Shown piece by piece: positions 36,481 through 48,850 of a stretch of 64,000 bases of DNA. The stretch lies in the NCBI GenBank assembly GCA_950106755.1, contig OX467082.1:7564001-7628000 (forward strand), given 5' to 3'. This stretch comes from Climacium dendroides. Its lineage: Eukaryota; Streptophyta; Bryopsida; Hypnales; Climaciaceae. Each line of letters starts with the position of its first letter. Position 1 is the stretch's first letter. A program made the position numbers and the translations under genes. Below the pieces are notes generated by a model. That model saw only the letters and a program-made list of their open reading frames with translations. It did not search any database and had not been told where the DNA came from.

Positions 36481-36716
36481 GAACCAAACCAAGATCAATG
36501 ACTTTCAAGAACACTATGCAAATGAAGAATACATCTATTGATTTAAAAATCAGATTATTATATTTGATAAAACACCTTCAATTGGTGATAGGTCTCCAAC
36601 TTTCAGGTTCAAAATAAGTATCCTTTTTCAGCTAAGCCAAAAGGGATCGTTGCAAAACAAGAATGGGAAACATTATGATAATCACCGGCCATCACCGACC
36701 AAGTCTCCCGATCAGT

Positions 36717-39700
36717 TCATGTCCTTCTCTGAAATGTGGTGAAATACTTCATTTGCTCTGCTTCCAAATGCAATACGACCTCATCCAATGACATTCTTTC
36801 TAATAACTCAAAAAACGACACCTCAACATGGTCCCAACCCCACATGTCGAGTGCTGAAAAGGTTGCCAGGGCCCAGATGTCTTTTGCACTCAAACGCACT
36901 CCACTGTTGTTAAATTCGAAGTACTCCAGACTCCAGCAGCCTCTCAAATCTAGCAATCTCTTCAAACTAGAACACCTTGAAACATTCAAGCTTGTCAATG
37001 CAAGCAAGGTTCCCAACTTCTCCAAGCTTGTCAGCTCAAGGCATCTGCCAAGGTTGATCGACTCTAACTTGTCATAACCATTGAGAACGGGTAACTCGGC
37101 CAACAAAGTGTCAGAGCAACGCAACTCCCTGAGTTGCGTAAGGCGTTCCAAGCTTGGTAACCTCCTGATTGGGGTTGCGGAAATCCACAAAACTTCCAAG
37201 TGTATGAGGTTGTGAAGATCTGGTAATTCAAGGTTCCCTACCACACTACTACACTTATTTAGATCGAAGTATTGTAATGCCATCAAGTCACCCAACTCAG
37301 GCAACCGTAATAGACTTGGGGCTTCACTTATTCTCAGCCATTTTAACCTTGTCAACGAGCGCATGCTAGGTATGTCCGTAACCTCTGGCAAATTATGAAG
37401 GTCGAGTGCTTCCAAGGCAATGAAGCTGCCAAACCACGGCATCACCGTAGGCTTGATACTTTCCATTTTCAGCCGTTGTAAATGCCTCAGCAAGTGTAAA
37501 TTGGGCAACTTGTCAATTGCAAAACCGCGCACAACAAGTTCCTCCAACTGCATGGAGTCGTTCAACCCGAGCAGCTTGTAGAATCCATTCCACCTTACAT
37601 TCAACCGTCATAGATTTGTAAGCTTGTGCACGTCAGGAGATTGCGTGAGTTGGTTACAACCTTCAACAACGAGTTGTTGCAACGAAACCACATCGCCCAG
37701 ACCAGGACAGTGGCATAACGAACCACAACCAAACAACAACAGCTCTTGCAGGGAAGCCATTTGTGAGCTCAATCCAACCAACTGTTCTGCTTCCTTGCAT
37801 CCGTCAAAGAGAATCTTTCTCAACGATGTCAACTTGCTCAAATCTGGAAATGATATAAGACACGGGCATTCAAGCACGAGCTCCTGTAAGTGAATGCATT
37901 GGTCAAGATTCAGTGGCTCTAAACGTTCTGAGGGTGAGCAATCACTGCAACAATTCATATCCAACTGCAAAACCTCAAGCCTTGTCAATTGACCAATTTT
38001 CTGGAAACATGGTGCAAAATGAATGTTGCGCATGTCAAGCCATGCAAGACTCCGCAGCTCTCCAAGGCCAATTACCCGGCCTCCACTTTTAAAACCTACA
38101 TAGCCATCATAACCCCACCTCAGCTGCATACTTTTCAAGCATTGTAGACCTTGCAAATCCAACACTTCATTCCTTCTAATCAGAAGTTGAAGCACCACAA
38201 CATTTGAAAACTGATGCCACTTCATTCCTTCTAGAGTTCCCATCCATCGGATTGACTTGTCATATCCATCATCGACATACTTCACGGAGACTCTCTCAAC
38301 ATTGGACCAACAGTTTCCGGATGGTCTCCTCGCTAGGTCAGCAGGGAACGCGGCTTCTCTATCATACCACACCCAACGTCTAACATCTAGAGCACCCCTC
38401 TTCACCTCGGATTTGGCAAACTCAAGATACAAGTTGAGAACAATGACACCATTGAAACCATCACCGACATCTTCAATCAAGGATTTGGCCTTCACAACTT
38501 GCAACTGCAAGTATCACACAACACAACACCATGTTGGAAATGCCAAAACACAAAAGGGGCCAAATGGATCAAGAAATTTGGTACTACTTGGTTATGGACA
38601 AATTATCAATCAGTAATTTTTCTTTACTATCTTGACTTTGGATTCTTGTATGACCAATTACTTTGCAAAAAAATGTATATAAAGGTAGCATGAAATGGGT
38701 TACCAAATTTAACATCAAGAAAGGTAATGGATAGTTACCATGGATTCAAACCAAGATCAAGGAGAATTAGATGGCATGAAATTGAAAAAAACAAATGATT
38801 CAAACAATCATGATTCAAAATTCTTACCTGATCTTGAATGAACCTCCCTTCTGACAAGCCGTGCACAATACTTAACCATTTGAAAATACCAAGGCAGTCA
38901 ATATACCCACCAATATCAAATGCAACATGAATGGCAATTTTTCTTTCGGAAGGCTAAAAAAGAACTGCATCCATGAATAAAAGTTGGTCCTCTAGACACA
39001 ATGAATCATAACCTTTTCGAAGGATGTTGAATACTGGATGTTCCTTCTCTCGAAAGTGGTTAAATTTGTCATCATTAGACAAGTTCTCCACCTACACACT
39101 TGGATCACAACCAAGGCATCCCAATTGAGCACCCAAAACTTTCAATGCTAAAGGATGAAAATGCTCTTGTTTACCAAAACCTTTGTGAAATTTGCATTGC
39201 ATAATGCAATATTGGATTTTAGACTCATCATCTTCACTTGTGAAATCCATGTGAGGTGCCACACTATGAAGGAATAGTTGCTTTGCATCTCCCTCTTCCA
39301 AATTAGGCATCTCTAGACAATCACTTTCAGCAATACCTAAGCGATCAAGTATGTCAATAGAACGAGCCGTCACCATCACAACGCTACCAAGGTGAAAACC
39401 TACCCTTAAATAATCCTTGGCTTGTTTTAGTGACTCTTGCCACACATTATCCAAAGCTAGAAACACTTGTTGCTCACGTATACGTCGCTTGAGAAGATTC
39501 ATAATCTGCAATTACACATTTATAGATTCATAACTAGCATTCATTTCCTTAAATAATGCAATGCTTTATTACATGAGGTTGACTAATTTGAATCCCGAAC
39601 CACTTTTTAAAGATTCATGCCTTGTTTAAAATCAAGGTATCTAAATATAAATACATCAACACACCTAATCAACATCTGGTTCAACAAAGGTAGGATATGT

Positions 39701-41204
39701 GCAACTAACCTTAGATTCCGTCTTGAACATTAGACTGTCATGGTTTATATCAGTCAATCTTCGCAACACTTCCTTGTGCAACTCAATTGATTCACTCTTG
39801 CTTCCCAATTCAACATGGCATACTCTCCCTTGGAACTTCATATGCAACTCATCATAGAGCACTTTGCAAAAAGTGGTCTTTCCAATTCCTCCCATACCAT
39901 AAATATCCACTACACAAACACCATAAAATGGTGATGGTTTTGTACTTCCAAGCTTCTTGATTATAGCCTACAATCAAGCAAAAGCAATATAAACATATTA
40001 GATACATGCAACTACTTCTTGTTGAATTGTCAACTATACTCTAGTATTTACATATATTATGGAAAATAGTGGGGTTCAATTATGTTATATATCTTGGTGT
40101 GACTTTATACTATAAGGAGTTCAACAATGTATGAAGGGCTAAAGTTTATTTTTTATATTAAAATATTTAAATGTGTATAAGTTCAAAAATGAAAATTTTA
40201 AATTAAACAAATATTACAACTAAATATACAAAAACTTACTAGAACCACTTTTGTTTGAAGTAATTAGTGTGGAAAACATAGTACCAATCCATCATGTTCT
40301 AGCCCAAGAGTGCACCCAAAATGGTTGGAATTGGTTATTGATGACAAAGCCAACCAAATTTGATGCACTCCTTTGCTCAAATTGGACATGATTTATTGCA
40401 TTACATTGGGCATGTGGGACCATACACATGTGTGGTCAGCATAGGCCAAGGAAAAAACAACAATAAATCCCACAAATTCAATTACAAGTCTTCTTGTGAA
40501 TCATTCTCCTCGTCTACACAAACCATGTTTTCACTCACAATAAAAATCATCCCTTGCATTGTCCAAGACCATTCACATTTATAACCTCCAGTGTATTCAC
40601 AATGATTTCTCACCTTGAATATGCGTGTTCTCCCTTGGACATGTGCATCACTCCATGAACTCTCCGGTGGAATTAGGCAACAAATAGCACTTACAATTTG
40701 CTCTCTCAATGCAACTTCATCCAATGAATCCACATACTCAATGCCATTGAAAGGACCCAACACCTTCAATGCATCCTCCCACTTACCCACATCAATCCTA
40801 CCATCGTCTTCTGCCCATCCTCTCCACACAGATAGCCAATCCTGTTGTCTTTTTTCATCCCTTGTACATTCTTCCCGTGAAAGTCCCAAATACACAAGGA
40901 GAATTGCAAGCTTCTCAAGATTGTTTTTTTGAGATTGCACAAATGCCTCCAACTTGAGCATGGGCCACTTCGTCCAGGTTAAAAAGTCTTTCGATAATAC
41001 CAATATTGCAACACAACATTGCTGAGCAGCTTGAAATATTAGTTCAGGAAAATTTTGACCCTTTGGTAAACTATTAGGCCGTTTGTCAAAGAATGGTGAG
41101 TAATCCCACCTTTCCAAATCGATGCACAATTGCTCGGTAAAGTTCTTTTGAGCTCCACTGTGGCTTAGAAATATTTGATGCTTTGGTTCCAATTCCAATT
41201 CCCT
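36717..41204 (-). pseudogene. TIR-NBS-LRR (TNL) immune receptor pseudogene
   Basis: Exons on the minus strand: TIR, about 41204–40614 (QIFLSHSGAQKNF, FFDKRPNSLPKG); NB-ARC part 1, 39967–39710 with P-loop GMGGIGKTTFCK; NB-ARC part 2, 39505–38828 with kinase-2 VFLALDNVW, GSVVMVTAR and HPLALKVLG; LRR, 38504–36717, many leucine-rich repeats. TNLs sense pathogen effectors in the cytosol; the TIR cleaves NAD+. Three in-frame stops disable it: TAG 39092–39094, TAG 38954–38956 and TGA 37608–37610. In the TIR, WPMLKL stands where I expect a catalytic Glu (W-x-x-x-E-L), so Lys replaces it. The TIR exon begins at an acceptor (GCTAG) without ATG and no first exon was confidently placed. The family call is firm. 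Confidence 0.9.
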
Positions 41205-42285
41205 AGCAAAACCAACAATTCAGAAATGCCAACAAATAACAAACACAAGTCTCAAGGGTTAACAATAGTGAAGTGGATCAAGCTAAACAAACCCGGTGTT
41301 CTATTAGGTATGGAAAGGCTAGAATGTCCAATGTAAGTTTAGGAGGACCCTACTGAATTTTTGAAAATCAAGAGTTCATGACATTCAGGATAACCTACTC
41401 CTTTCCAAAAAAATTATTAGACCCTAAAGTGGGACGTTCCATGCTTATCTCAAACCCTCCTTGTTCCGAGCCTCAGGATTTGGCATTGCAACACGAAAGA
41501 ACACCCTATAACTACGAGGACATCTTCATTTTCAGGGTTTTATGAAAGCAGCAGGCTTGGAGGAAGAAACCCTAGGGCTTGCCATGTTTCTTCGTTTCTT
41601 CCTCCAGATCCTCGAGAGTACAAACGAGCCATTCTGAGAAATCATGTGTTCATTCATCAGCATCTCACCAATGATTGTCAGCAGTGTTGAAAGTACGTGC
41701 CGCTTCATTAGCCAAGAATTGGAGCAGCTGTAGTGATACAACATAGATGATCCAGCATTAAAATTAGGTGGCCCATCAAAAAAATTCTCTTCCATATTTC
41801 AATCTAAACAACATGATACGAAAGACGAGAGACACGAATCGCAAAAAGGATTCTTTAAAGCCAGTCATTAGGTGGATTCCTCCTACACTTCAAAATCATA
41901 AATCTACAAGCATGAAATGCACCTCAAAGAGATCCTCCTCTTCTTCACGACCCCACTTCATTGTAAATCCTTCCTGCTCATCACTGCCATTTGAAACTGG
42001 ATGTGACCAAAACAAGTTTGTCTCTCAACCTCGTGCTAGATTCTACGCAAGTAGGTATCAGCAATATATAAGGACAAGAGCTCACAAGGCAACTCAACCT
42101 CAAGACAGGAAGTGAGTAGACCATACACACAACTCAAGAAGAGGAAATGAGGAGATCAATTGACGAAATCGGCTCAAGCTGAGAATTAGTAACGTACTTT
42201 GCTAGTCCAAGTTAGTATAGACGAGGCTGGCAATAGAACAAAATTGCTCGCAGCTCCTCTGGACCATCATAACCCTCATCAGGAG
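41205..42285. other. Upstream region of the TNL relic
   Basis: It may contain a lost first exon: on the minus strand near 41583 a frame starts MASPRVSSSKPAAFIKP and stops. A protein-like minus-strand stretch, SDEQEGFTMKWGREEEEDLF, lies near 41930–41990. Neither could be linked to a gene. Confidence 0.3.
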
Positions 42286-42645
42286 TATCTCCACGGTGGC
42301 TCGTCTCTTTGGGCGCTGATACTACCTTAATACGACCCGAATTCTTGTACACCCGGCGTGCTCCCCCCGAGCGTGTCCGCGGCCGTAAATGGCGTCGGCC
42401 TTTGTGGGATCTTCTGCAGGCTGGGTGACCGCCTAGGCCACAAGCGCGTCTACGACTACACACTTGTGCTCACAATTCTGACCTCCATCGCCTTGGGGTT
42501 CTCATTCGGAAGATTAGCTGTCGTTGTGAGCACGCTCTCCTTGTTCCGGATTTGGTTAGGGTTCTGCATCGGAGCAGACTTTCCTATTTGAGCAGCACTG
42601 ATCCCAGAATACACTCACGGTAAGACACGGGGCTATTTCCGAGAA
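42286..42645 (+). pseudogene. PHT1-type phosphate transporter fragment
   Basis: It encodes pieces of the N-terminal membrane half of a PHT1 H+/phosphate symporter (major facilitator family): ISTVARLFGR, LPPSVSAAVNGVGLCG, LGDRLGHKRVYDYTLVL and EYTHGKTRGYF. It is broken by a stop after the GR motif (near 42318), a frameshift before LPPSV (near 42355), a deletion between LCG and the LGDRLG loop, and TGA at about 42590. Only about 115 codons of a protein normally over 500 residues remain, with no flanking exons seen. Confidence 0.8.
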
Positions 42646-45600
42646 ATGGAGTTGTAGTTGTAAACACCGACCAACAAATTTGGAAAAAAAAGTGGAATCG
42701 TGCATAAATTTTTCGGGGTCTGGTGAAGCGCAATTTGCGACAAGGTTAAGAAACTTAGTGCATATATAGTTCAGAGCTCATTTTTTTTAGTCGCCCTTGG
42801 TGGAATTGCTCAGTGATGAAAGAAATTTGTTAGAAAATGGGGATTTCTCTTTCAATGTTGGTTGCGTTCGTTGCTGCTGCAACGCTGCTGGCTCGTTTGC
42901 TGCCAAGTTTTGAGATGAGCGGGCAAAACTTCGCTCTACTTCTTCCAAGAATTTGAACCTTCTAATTGAACATTATTTGCAAAAATTGATCAGGAGAAAA
43001 ATAAAAAATTGAGCAATTTTGCCGTGTTGACTCTCGTTGAATCATGACAGAGGTGGAGTTAGTAGTCACAATCGTCCCTTAAAGGACATTTCATATCCGG
43101 GCTTGGTCAAACTTCATTACATACGACTACAAAAATGCTTGACATAGTATAAAAATTTTCAAGAAATATGGAAATAATTGTGAGAAACATGATGGTGTAA
43201 TTTATGTAGTCCTAGAGATCACTCCAAGAGAAATTCACCAAAAAAAAGGATCAAAAAGTGGTGTGTTTAAAACTTTCAAGATCATGTTGTCTTCAAAGCG
43301 TCACAAAAATTATAATTTTAACAATTTCGAAAAAATAAAATGGAATAAAAAGTAGATTATTGGAGCTACATTTTCTTAGTTAAGTTTAAAAACATTCAAA
43401 ATCAAGAACTACATGAGAATTCAAGTTTTGACTTTCAAAATGCCCATGCAACTTGCAATGCCCTTCAACCCCCAAATGCCTAAGCTTTTTAAAGTTTGTT
43501 TTTCCTATGGAAAAAAAAGCATGGACTTATAGACATTTCTAATGAATCAAATTGTATTCTATTTTTAAAAAATTTAACCGTAAAGATGTTAAATAAACTT
43601 GCTTCTTAAGTGTTAAATTATATAGGAGTTGTGGGATTAGAACAAAACAAATGTAATTATCTTATTTTTAATATGCTTTTCCCCTTCACAATTTTTGAAA
43701 AATTTGCACATAAGAATTTGGGAGGACTAGAGGTCCGTGACATGAACAACTAGAAATTGTATTTGCACACTAAAATGCACTTCCAAACACCTTAAATTTA
43801 GATGAAGAGCTTTCAAATTCATTACACAATCCACCTTGCAATTGTTAAAATGCAATCTTTTGAATAAGTAGAAATCCTAAATAACTCCATATCAACACTT
43901 GCATGTCTGAATTTTCAATTATAAAAATCATGAAAACACTTACTCTTTCCATTGTGACCACTTTCAAAGCACATGGATACATACAATTTTTTAGATTTGC
44001 AATCAAGTAAAATTTACAAACTCTGTTGAAAGCATAGAAATGAGGTAAATCTAGAAAGCTTTACACTTCATTAAGTGTTTGAGAACCTTTCCAAAATTAA
44101 ATATTTACTTCTTTCAACAAAAAGTAGAAGTTTCAAATAGTTAACCTTCAAATTTGCTTGTAAAAGAATTTAAAACAAGTACAACAATTTATTTGCCTAC
44201 ACCAAAATGAGCTTGAAATTTAGATAAACCATAAATGGTCAATTGGATAGTTTGATGTTAAGGGTTAAATGTATTTGATAATGGCCATAGAGTGATTAGA
44301 AACTGCAAAAGGAACTTCCACTTTTAAAGTCTAATTTCATCACAAGAAAAGTTTTTTTTATTCCTTGAGGTAATGGCCATGTTAGAAGATTTTATGCGTT
44401 GCTTTAGATGGATAAGATGATGAATTATGAATACACTTTATGGTGGTTGGGAGATAACTTAGACTCTTTAACACCTCAAGGACCAAGAAGCCACTATGTG
44501 TCTTTATTAAATTCTTGTAGAGTAACAAATTTACACACTTGCTACATTTATTGATTTTCATATTTTGAATGTGAGAAGTATTTTAAAAATTCATTTAAGA
44601 GATGTATTCTAATAGAAAAAGGAATAAATATAATGTTTTTCCAAAAATAAAAATAGTAGGCATGGAAAAAAAACATTTTCCTAGGCATTTCTAGTCTTTA
44701 TACTACACAAACAAACCAGGTTTGGAGAAGTTTTTTCAAACTTATATTTTTAGCAATTTTAAAAATGAAAGAGTCAATTTGGTGTGATTAAGAACACAAA
44801 AGAATTAGAATGATTCCAAATTTTTTAAAGATGTCCGAAACAATATGCTAACAATATCAATTGTGAAATTTTGAAAATTAATCATATATGAGTTCTAAAT
44901 TTTTTTGTAGAATCCAATTTGGTTAATTTTGGCTTTCTATTCCTTTTGTTTGAAAATATGTACAAACTTGAGAGAGTTTTTCATTTCTCAATTTTTCAAA
45001 TTAAAGAAGTGCTACATTGGCCTTAGAATCCAATTTTTAAAAATTGGAAAGGTGAAAGAGCATTATTCATCTTTTCATAATTTTTCTTTCCCAAAATTGT
45101 GTTTTTTGTCAAATGTTGATTATCCAAAATTGTTATAATTTTAAAATTCAATGGTCAAAATTCTCGACAATTAGTTCCGTGCATACTAGACAAAGTAGTC
45201 TTTACTTTTGTACAATTAAAATGAAAAATTTCAAGTACATCTGTATACAAAAAAATATCAAAGAAGGACAATTAATTCAAAATCTCCATTGTCAAAAAAT
45301 TGTTAGGTCCTAAGTGGTTGAGGTCAATTGAACATCACATCTCAAAAATTTTAAATAAATTCATACTTTATCAGAAAAATAAGAATTTCAATTATTCTGT
45401 CCATTTTGCACATTTGTCTTTATATAGAAAAAATATATAGAATTTTTTAAAATTTTTCAACAATGCCAATAGATCAAAACAATCATTCTATGTGTCATAG
45501 GTTGGTTTAGCTTAAGTTACCACACTCCAAAGTAGTGCAAGAAAATTGAAGAATGAAATTCAAGTTTTGTCTCCAAAAACCAAAATTAACCTATAAGTGA

Positions 45601-46584
45601 CATTTCGGTCATTTTTTGTGGATGAATGATAGAGAATTTTTGAATGCAGGACAAAAATGCAACTATTTGTCTTTGAAATATTGCATGAAAAGGGGAGGTC
45701 TACTACAAATGAATACTTTGTCTTCCATTGAATGCTTTTGCAATTATTGAAGCCATTAATTCACACGATACCCAAACAATTGATTTCTATGGTAATTGGC
45801 TTGTCATTTAAGGGTTAAGCACTACACATCTTGCCACATCCAATTTATCTTTTTGAAGCTTGTCATTAAATAATGCAAAAAAAATCATATCATAAATCTT
45901 TGTATTACATAGAAAATGCAATTCATAATAAGAAAATCATTGCATTCGTATTAAAATTTCATCTTCACATATAAACCTTGTGATCCACAAACATTGAAAG
46001 TGCAACAAAATGCACAATATTAGGTCATTTTATGCCCTAAAGTCACAAGGCCTTTTTTCCATCAAAACCTACTCAAAACTACCATTTCTATTGCAAAGAA
46101 CAAAAAACTTTACGAATTGTTTTTTCCTACATATGTAACCGCAAGATCTTGTACTACACTAGTATAGGAATGTGTGAAAAAAGTTTAAAAAGCTTTGACC
46201 TCATAATTTGCAAAATATTTGCATTCAAATTGCAAAGAACCAAATGCAGTATCACTAGAGAAATCGAATCACCCATGTTCTATGGCATCCAAAATTTCGA
46301 AGGGACAGACACTTGATCACCCCGGTCTCAAGGAAGATCACCCAATTTGGAAAATAATACGATTGTTCTTCGTTCCTTAGTGTGGAACTCACTCCTCTTC
46401 AATCGCATGAGCACCCTATCTCTCACACTCCGATGATCTGAATCTGTCATCTCTCACAACTGCATTTGCAGGAAACTAAACAGTATCCAATTGAGTCATC
46501 CACTCCGAGTCTGGCCCTGTGAACTCAATAGATTTCTCCCAATGACGTAACTTCAAAAGGTATTCCCTTATCACGTATTCGTCA
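42646..46584. other. AT-rich DNA without genes
   Basis: About 3.9 kb of AT-rich sequence with many A/T homopolymer runs. Apart from the dispersed repeat at 44.8–45.3 kb I see no coding or RNA feature. Confidence 0.5.
44765..45310 (+). repeat. Dispersed AT-rich repeat, copy 2
   Basis: Plus-strand counterpart of 25075–25630 (minus), with shared blocks such as TTAAGAACACAAAA and ATTCCAAATTTTTTA in the same order. The two copies are about 19 kb apart and inverted. Confidence 0.75.
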
Positions 46585-46848
46585 CTAAATACCGTCTCCA
46601 CTAGACAGCTTGTCTTCTACAAGCAAGCTCGAATTCTGCACTGCCTTAACAAAGGCTTGAATCTGAGCAGCGTCTTTGCAGATTCCATCAGACCCCGCAA
46701 TGCCACTCGAAACATCTACAGCAGTAGGAGTTAAAAAAGAAAGATCAGAGGCCGCTTTACTGGGAGTAAGTCCCCCTGCCAAAACCCAGCATGTCCTGCT
46801 CTTCATACTTGGAGCTTCAAAATTTCTCCAAGCAAACTGCTCCCCACT
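46585..46848 (-). pseudogene. Phosphoribosylanthranilate isomerase, isolated last exon
   Basis: The enzyme performs the third step of tryptophan synthesis, in plastids. This exon starts after an acceptor (GCTCAG) and encodes SGEQFAWRNFEAPSMK, then CWVLAGGLTPSKA, TAVDVSSGIAGSDGICKDAA and a C-terminal helix ending at TAG (46585–46587). LAGGL and D-V-S-S-G-(I/V) are hallmark C-terminal barrel motifs that bind phosphate. The exon itself is open, but no upstream exons were found within the next kilobase, where a possible LINE relic lies instead. I treat it as a stranded gene fragment. Confidence 0.75.
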
Positions 46849-46989
46849 CTGAGCTTGTGCAAAGCATTTCGGTTAAAGCACCAGTCAGTGCAGTCGCCTT
46901 TCTCTTGGAAAAAGTTCATAAAAAACTGGCATTTTGGTGCACGGTTAAGATTAACACCATAAGGAGGATGATTGTAGTAAATCACATGT

Positions 46990-47220
46990 TACTATCAACT
47001 CTCTATTTTTTCATTGTCATTTGGGTTGGATCCCTTATAGGAGTGATAAAGTGTAAGAGAGCAATAATGAGTTTTATGTGGTCAAAATCATTACATCGGT
47101 TTTGGACTAAATTGGCATGGGTGCAATGCTATTAGAGCAAGATGGCATTGGGCTTGTTAATCTAGTTGATGCTCTAATAGCACTCTTAGTCAAGAAGGTT
47201 TAGAAAGCTTGTGAAATATT
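46990..47220 (+). pseudogene. Possible LINE reverse-transcriptase tail relic
   Basis: A plus-strand frame with stops reads FMWSKSLHRFWTKLAWVQC, then LGLVNLVDALIALLVKK. This resembles the F-L-W…W…C…G-L-G-(I/L)…A…L-L-x-K stretch after the polymerase domain of plant non-LTR retrotransposons. It is short and decayed, so the call is tentative. Confidence 0.35.
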
Positions 47221-48796
47221 CCCTACAAGGCCGCCCTTGAACCAAGCATCTAATCCACCTGATACATGTACGCACCTGCAAACCCGAACCAACAGAGACG
47301 AAACACGAATCCCTGTCAAACAACGTCAAACTCCCCCTTCGACAACCGCCGATTGAACCGCGTTTCAAACCTTGCAAATACAAGTTGGCAGCACGGCACA
47401 AGCACATGCCAAGTAGCTCGAATCACTCTCCAAATTACATCAAAAATATAAGAATGGCGCCCTCTCTCAGTCTGCGCCCTTAGCCTCCTTGCAACCTGGT
47501 CTGCGTCTTCTCAGCGATGAAATCATGCAGGAGCCCCTGGCTCGAGGCCGGAACATGTGAGGGCCCAGGGCGGTAGCCGACTCGCAGGGCCAGATGTATT
47601 GAATGGGGAGTTTCTGGAATGATCCAACTATCAACCTGAAAATTGCTCATCACGAGTCCCAAAGCTGGCGAGCAGAAGCAGGCAGTTTCAGAATCAGGTT
47701 CCCAAACTCTACAAGGGGCCTCGAACTTTGTGCACTGAGGAATCGCATTGGGTGTGACCCGATTTGAAATCTCGACGACGAAGGCTACTGCATGGAGTTA
47801 AGATTCTGAAGTTCAGAATGCACCGCAGCGCAGATTTGGAAAGAAACGACTTGATTACGTGGCTGAGAACTCCATTGTGTCCTACAAGGGTGTCACAAGA
47901 ACTCAACCTCAAATGCAAGATTTCACAAATTCCTTTCCACTCTGACCCACGCAATTCATATCCGCAGAATTTTTCACAAGTTGTACATTCGTTGACAAGA
48001 GTCGAAGCAGAACGATGCTCCCACTGTGATTCCAAAACTCCTTAATTTATTTGAAGATTTAGAAACTCAATTATTTGCATCTAATGCTACTTGGACCACA
48101 GGCAACTTGACCAACTTTTAAAATAAAGTTTATTTTCTGAGTTAGTTATGGCAATTTGAAAATCGTGAGAATTAAAATTGTTGACAGCAATTGCATGTAC
48201 ATTTCATTGCCTTTTGATGATAGAAATTGTATGGTACCATGATGAATTTTCCTCCAATGCCAAAAATGTGTTCCACGAAGGTCATTGATTGCATAATATC
48301 TAGGGGTCAATCAACATTGTTCATTTTTATTTTTTGCATCTCTTTGAATATTGCCCGATTGAAGACAATGAAGCTATGGAAACTGGAACCAAGGGCCACA
48401 CATAGTCTTGGGCATCCACTACATGCGTACAAAATGATGACCTCATACTCAACAATGAATTGACCAATGGCACTCCTTGAAAATGGCCTCCAAATTCTAC
48501 TTTTCAATATTCCCAAACTATACTTTGAAAAGGGCTCGAAAACTCAAAGTTTTTAAAATTCTTGGAAAGCACCAAACTCTATTTACAACCCAAAATTGGT
48601 TTTAAAAATGTTATTTGTAGCCTTAATTTGGAACATTTTGTTCACCAAGAAGATTGTTTGAGAATGGGGGTAGTAATGAAATGCAAGCTAGGAAGCTCTC
48701 ACTTACATTTTATATTTTTTAATTTTAAACTTTGTACAAGTAAAGAATGGATACAAAAAACATTATAGATTTAGTTTGATACATTGTACATATGAT

Positions 48797-48850
<54 letters not shown>

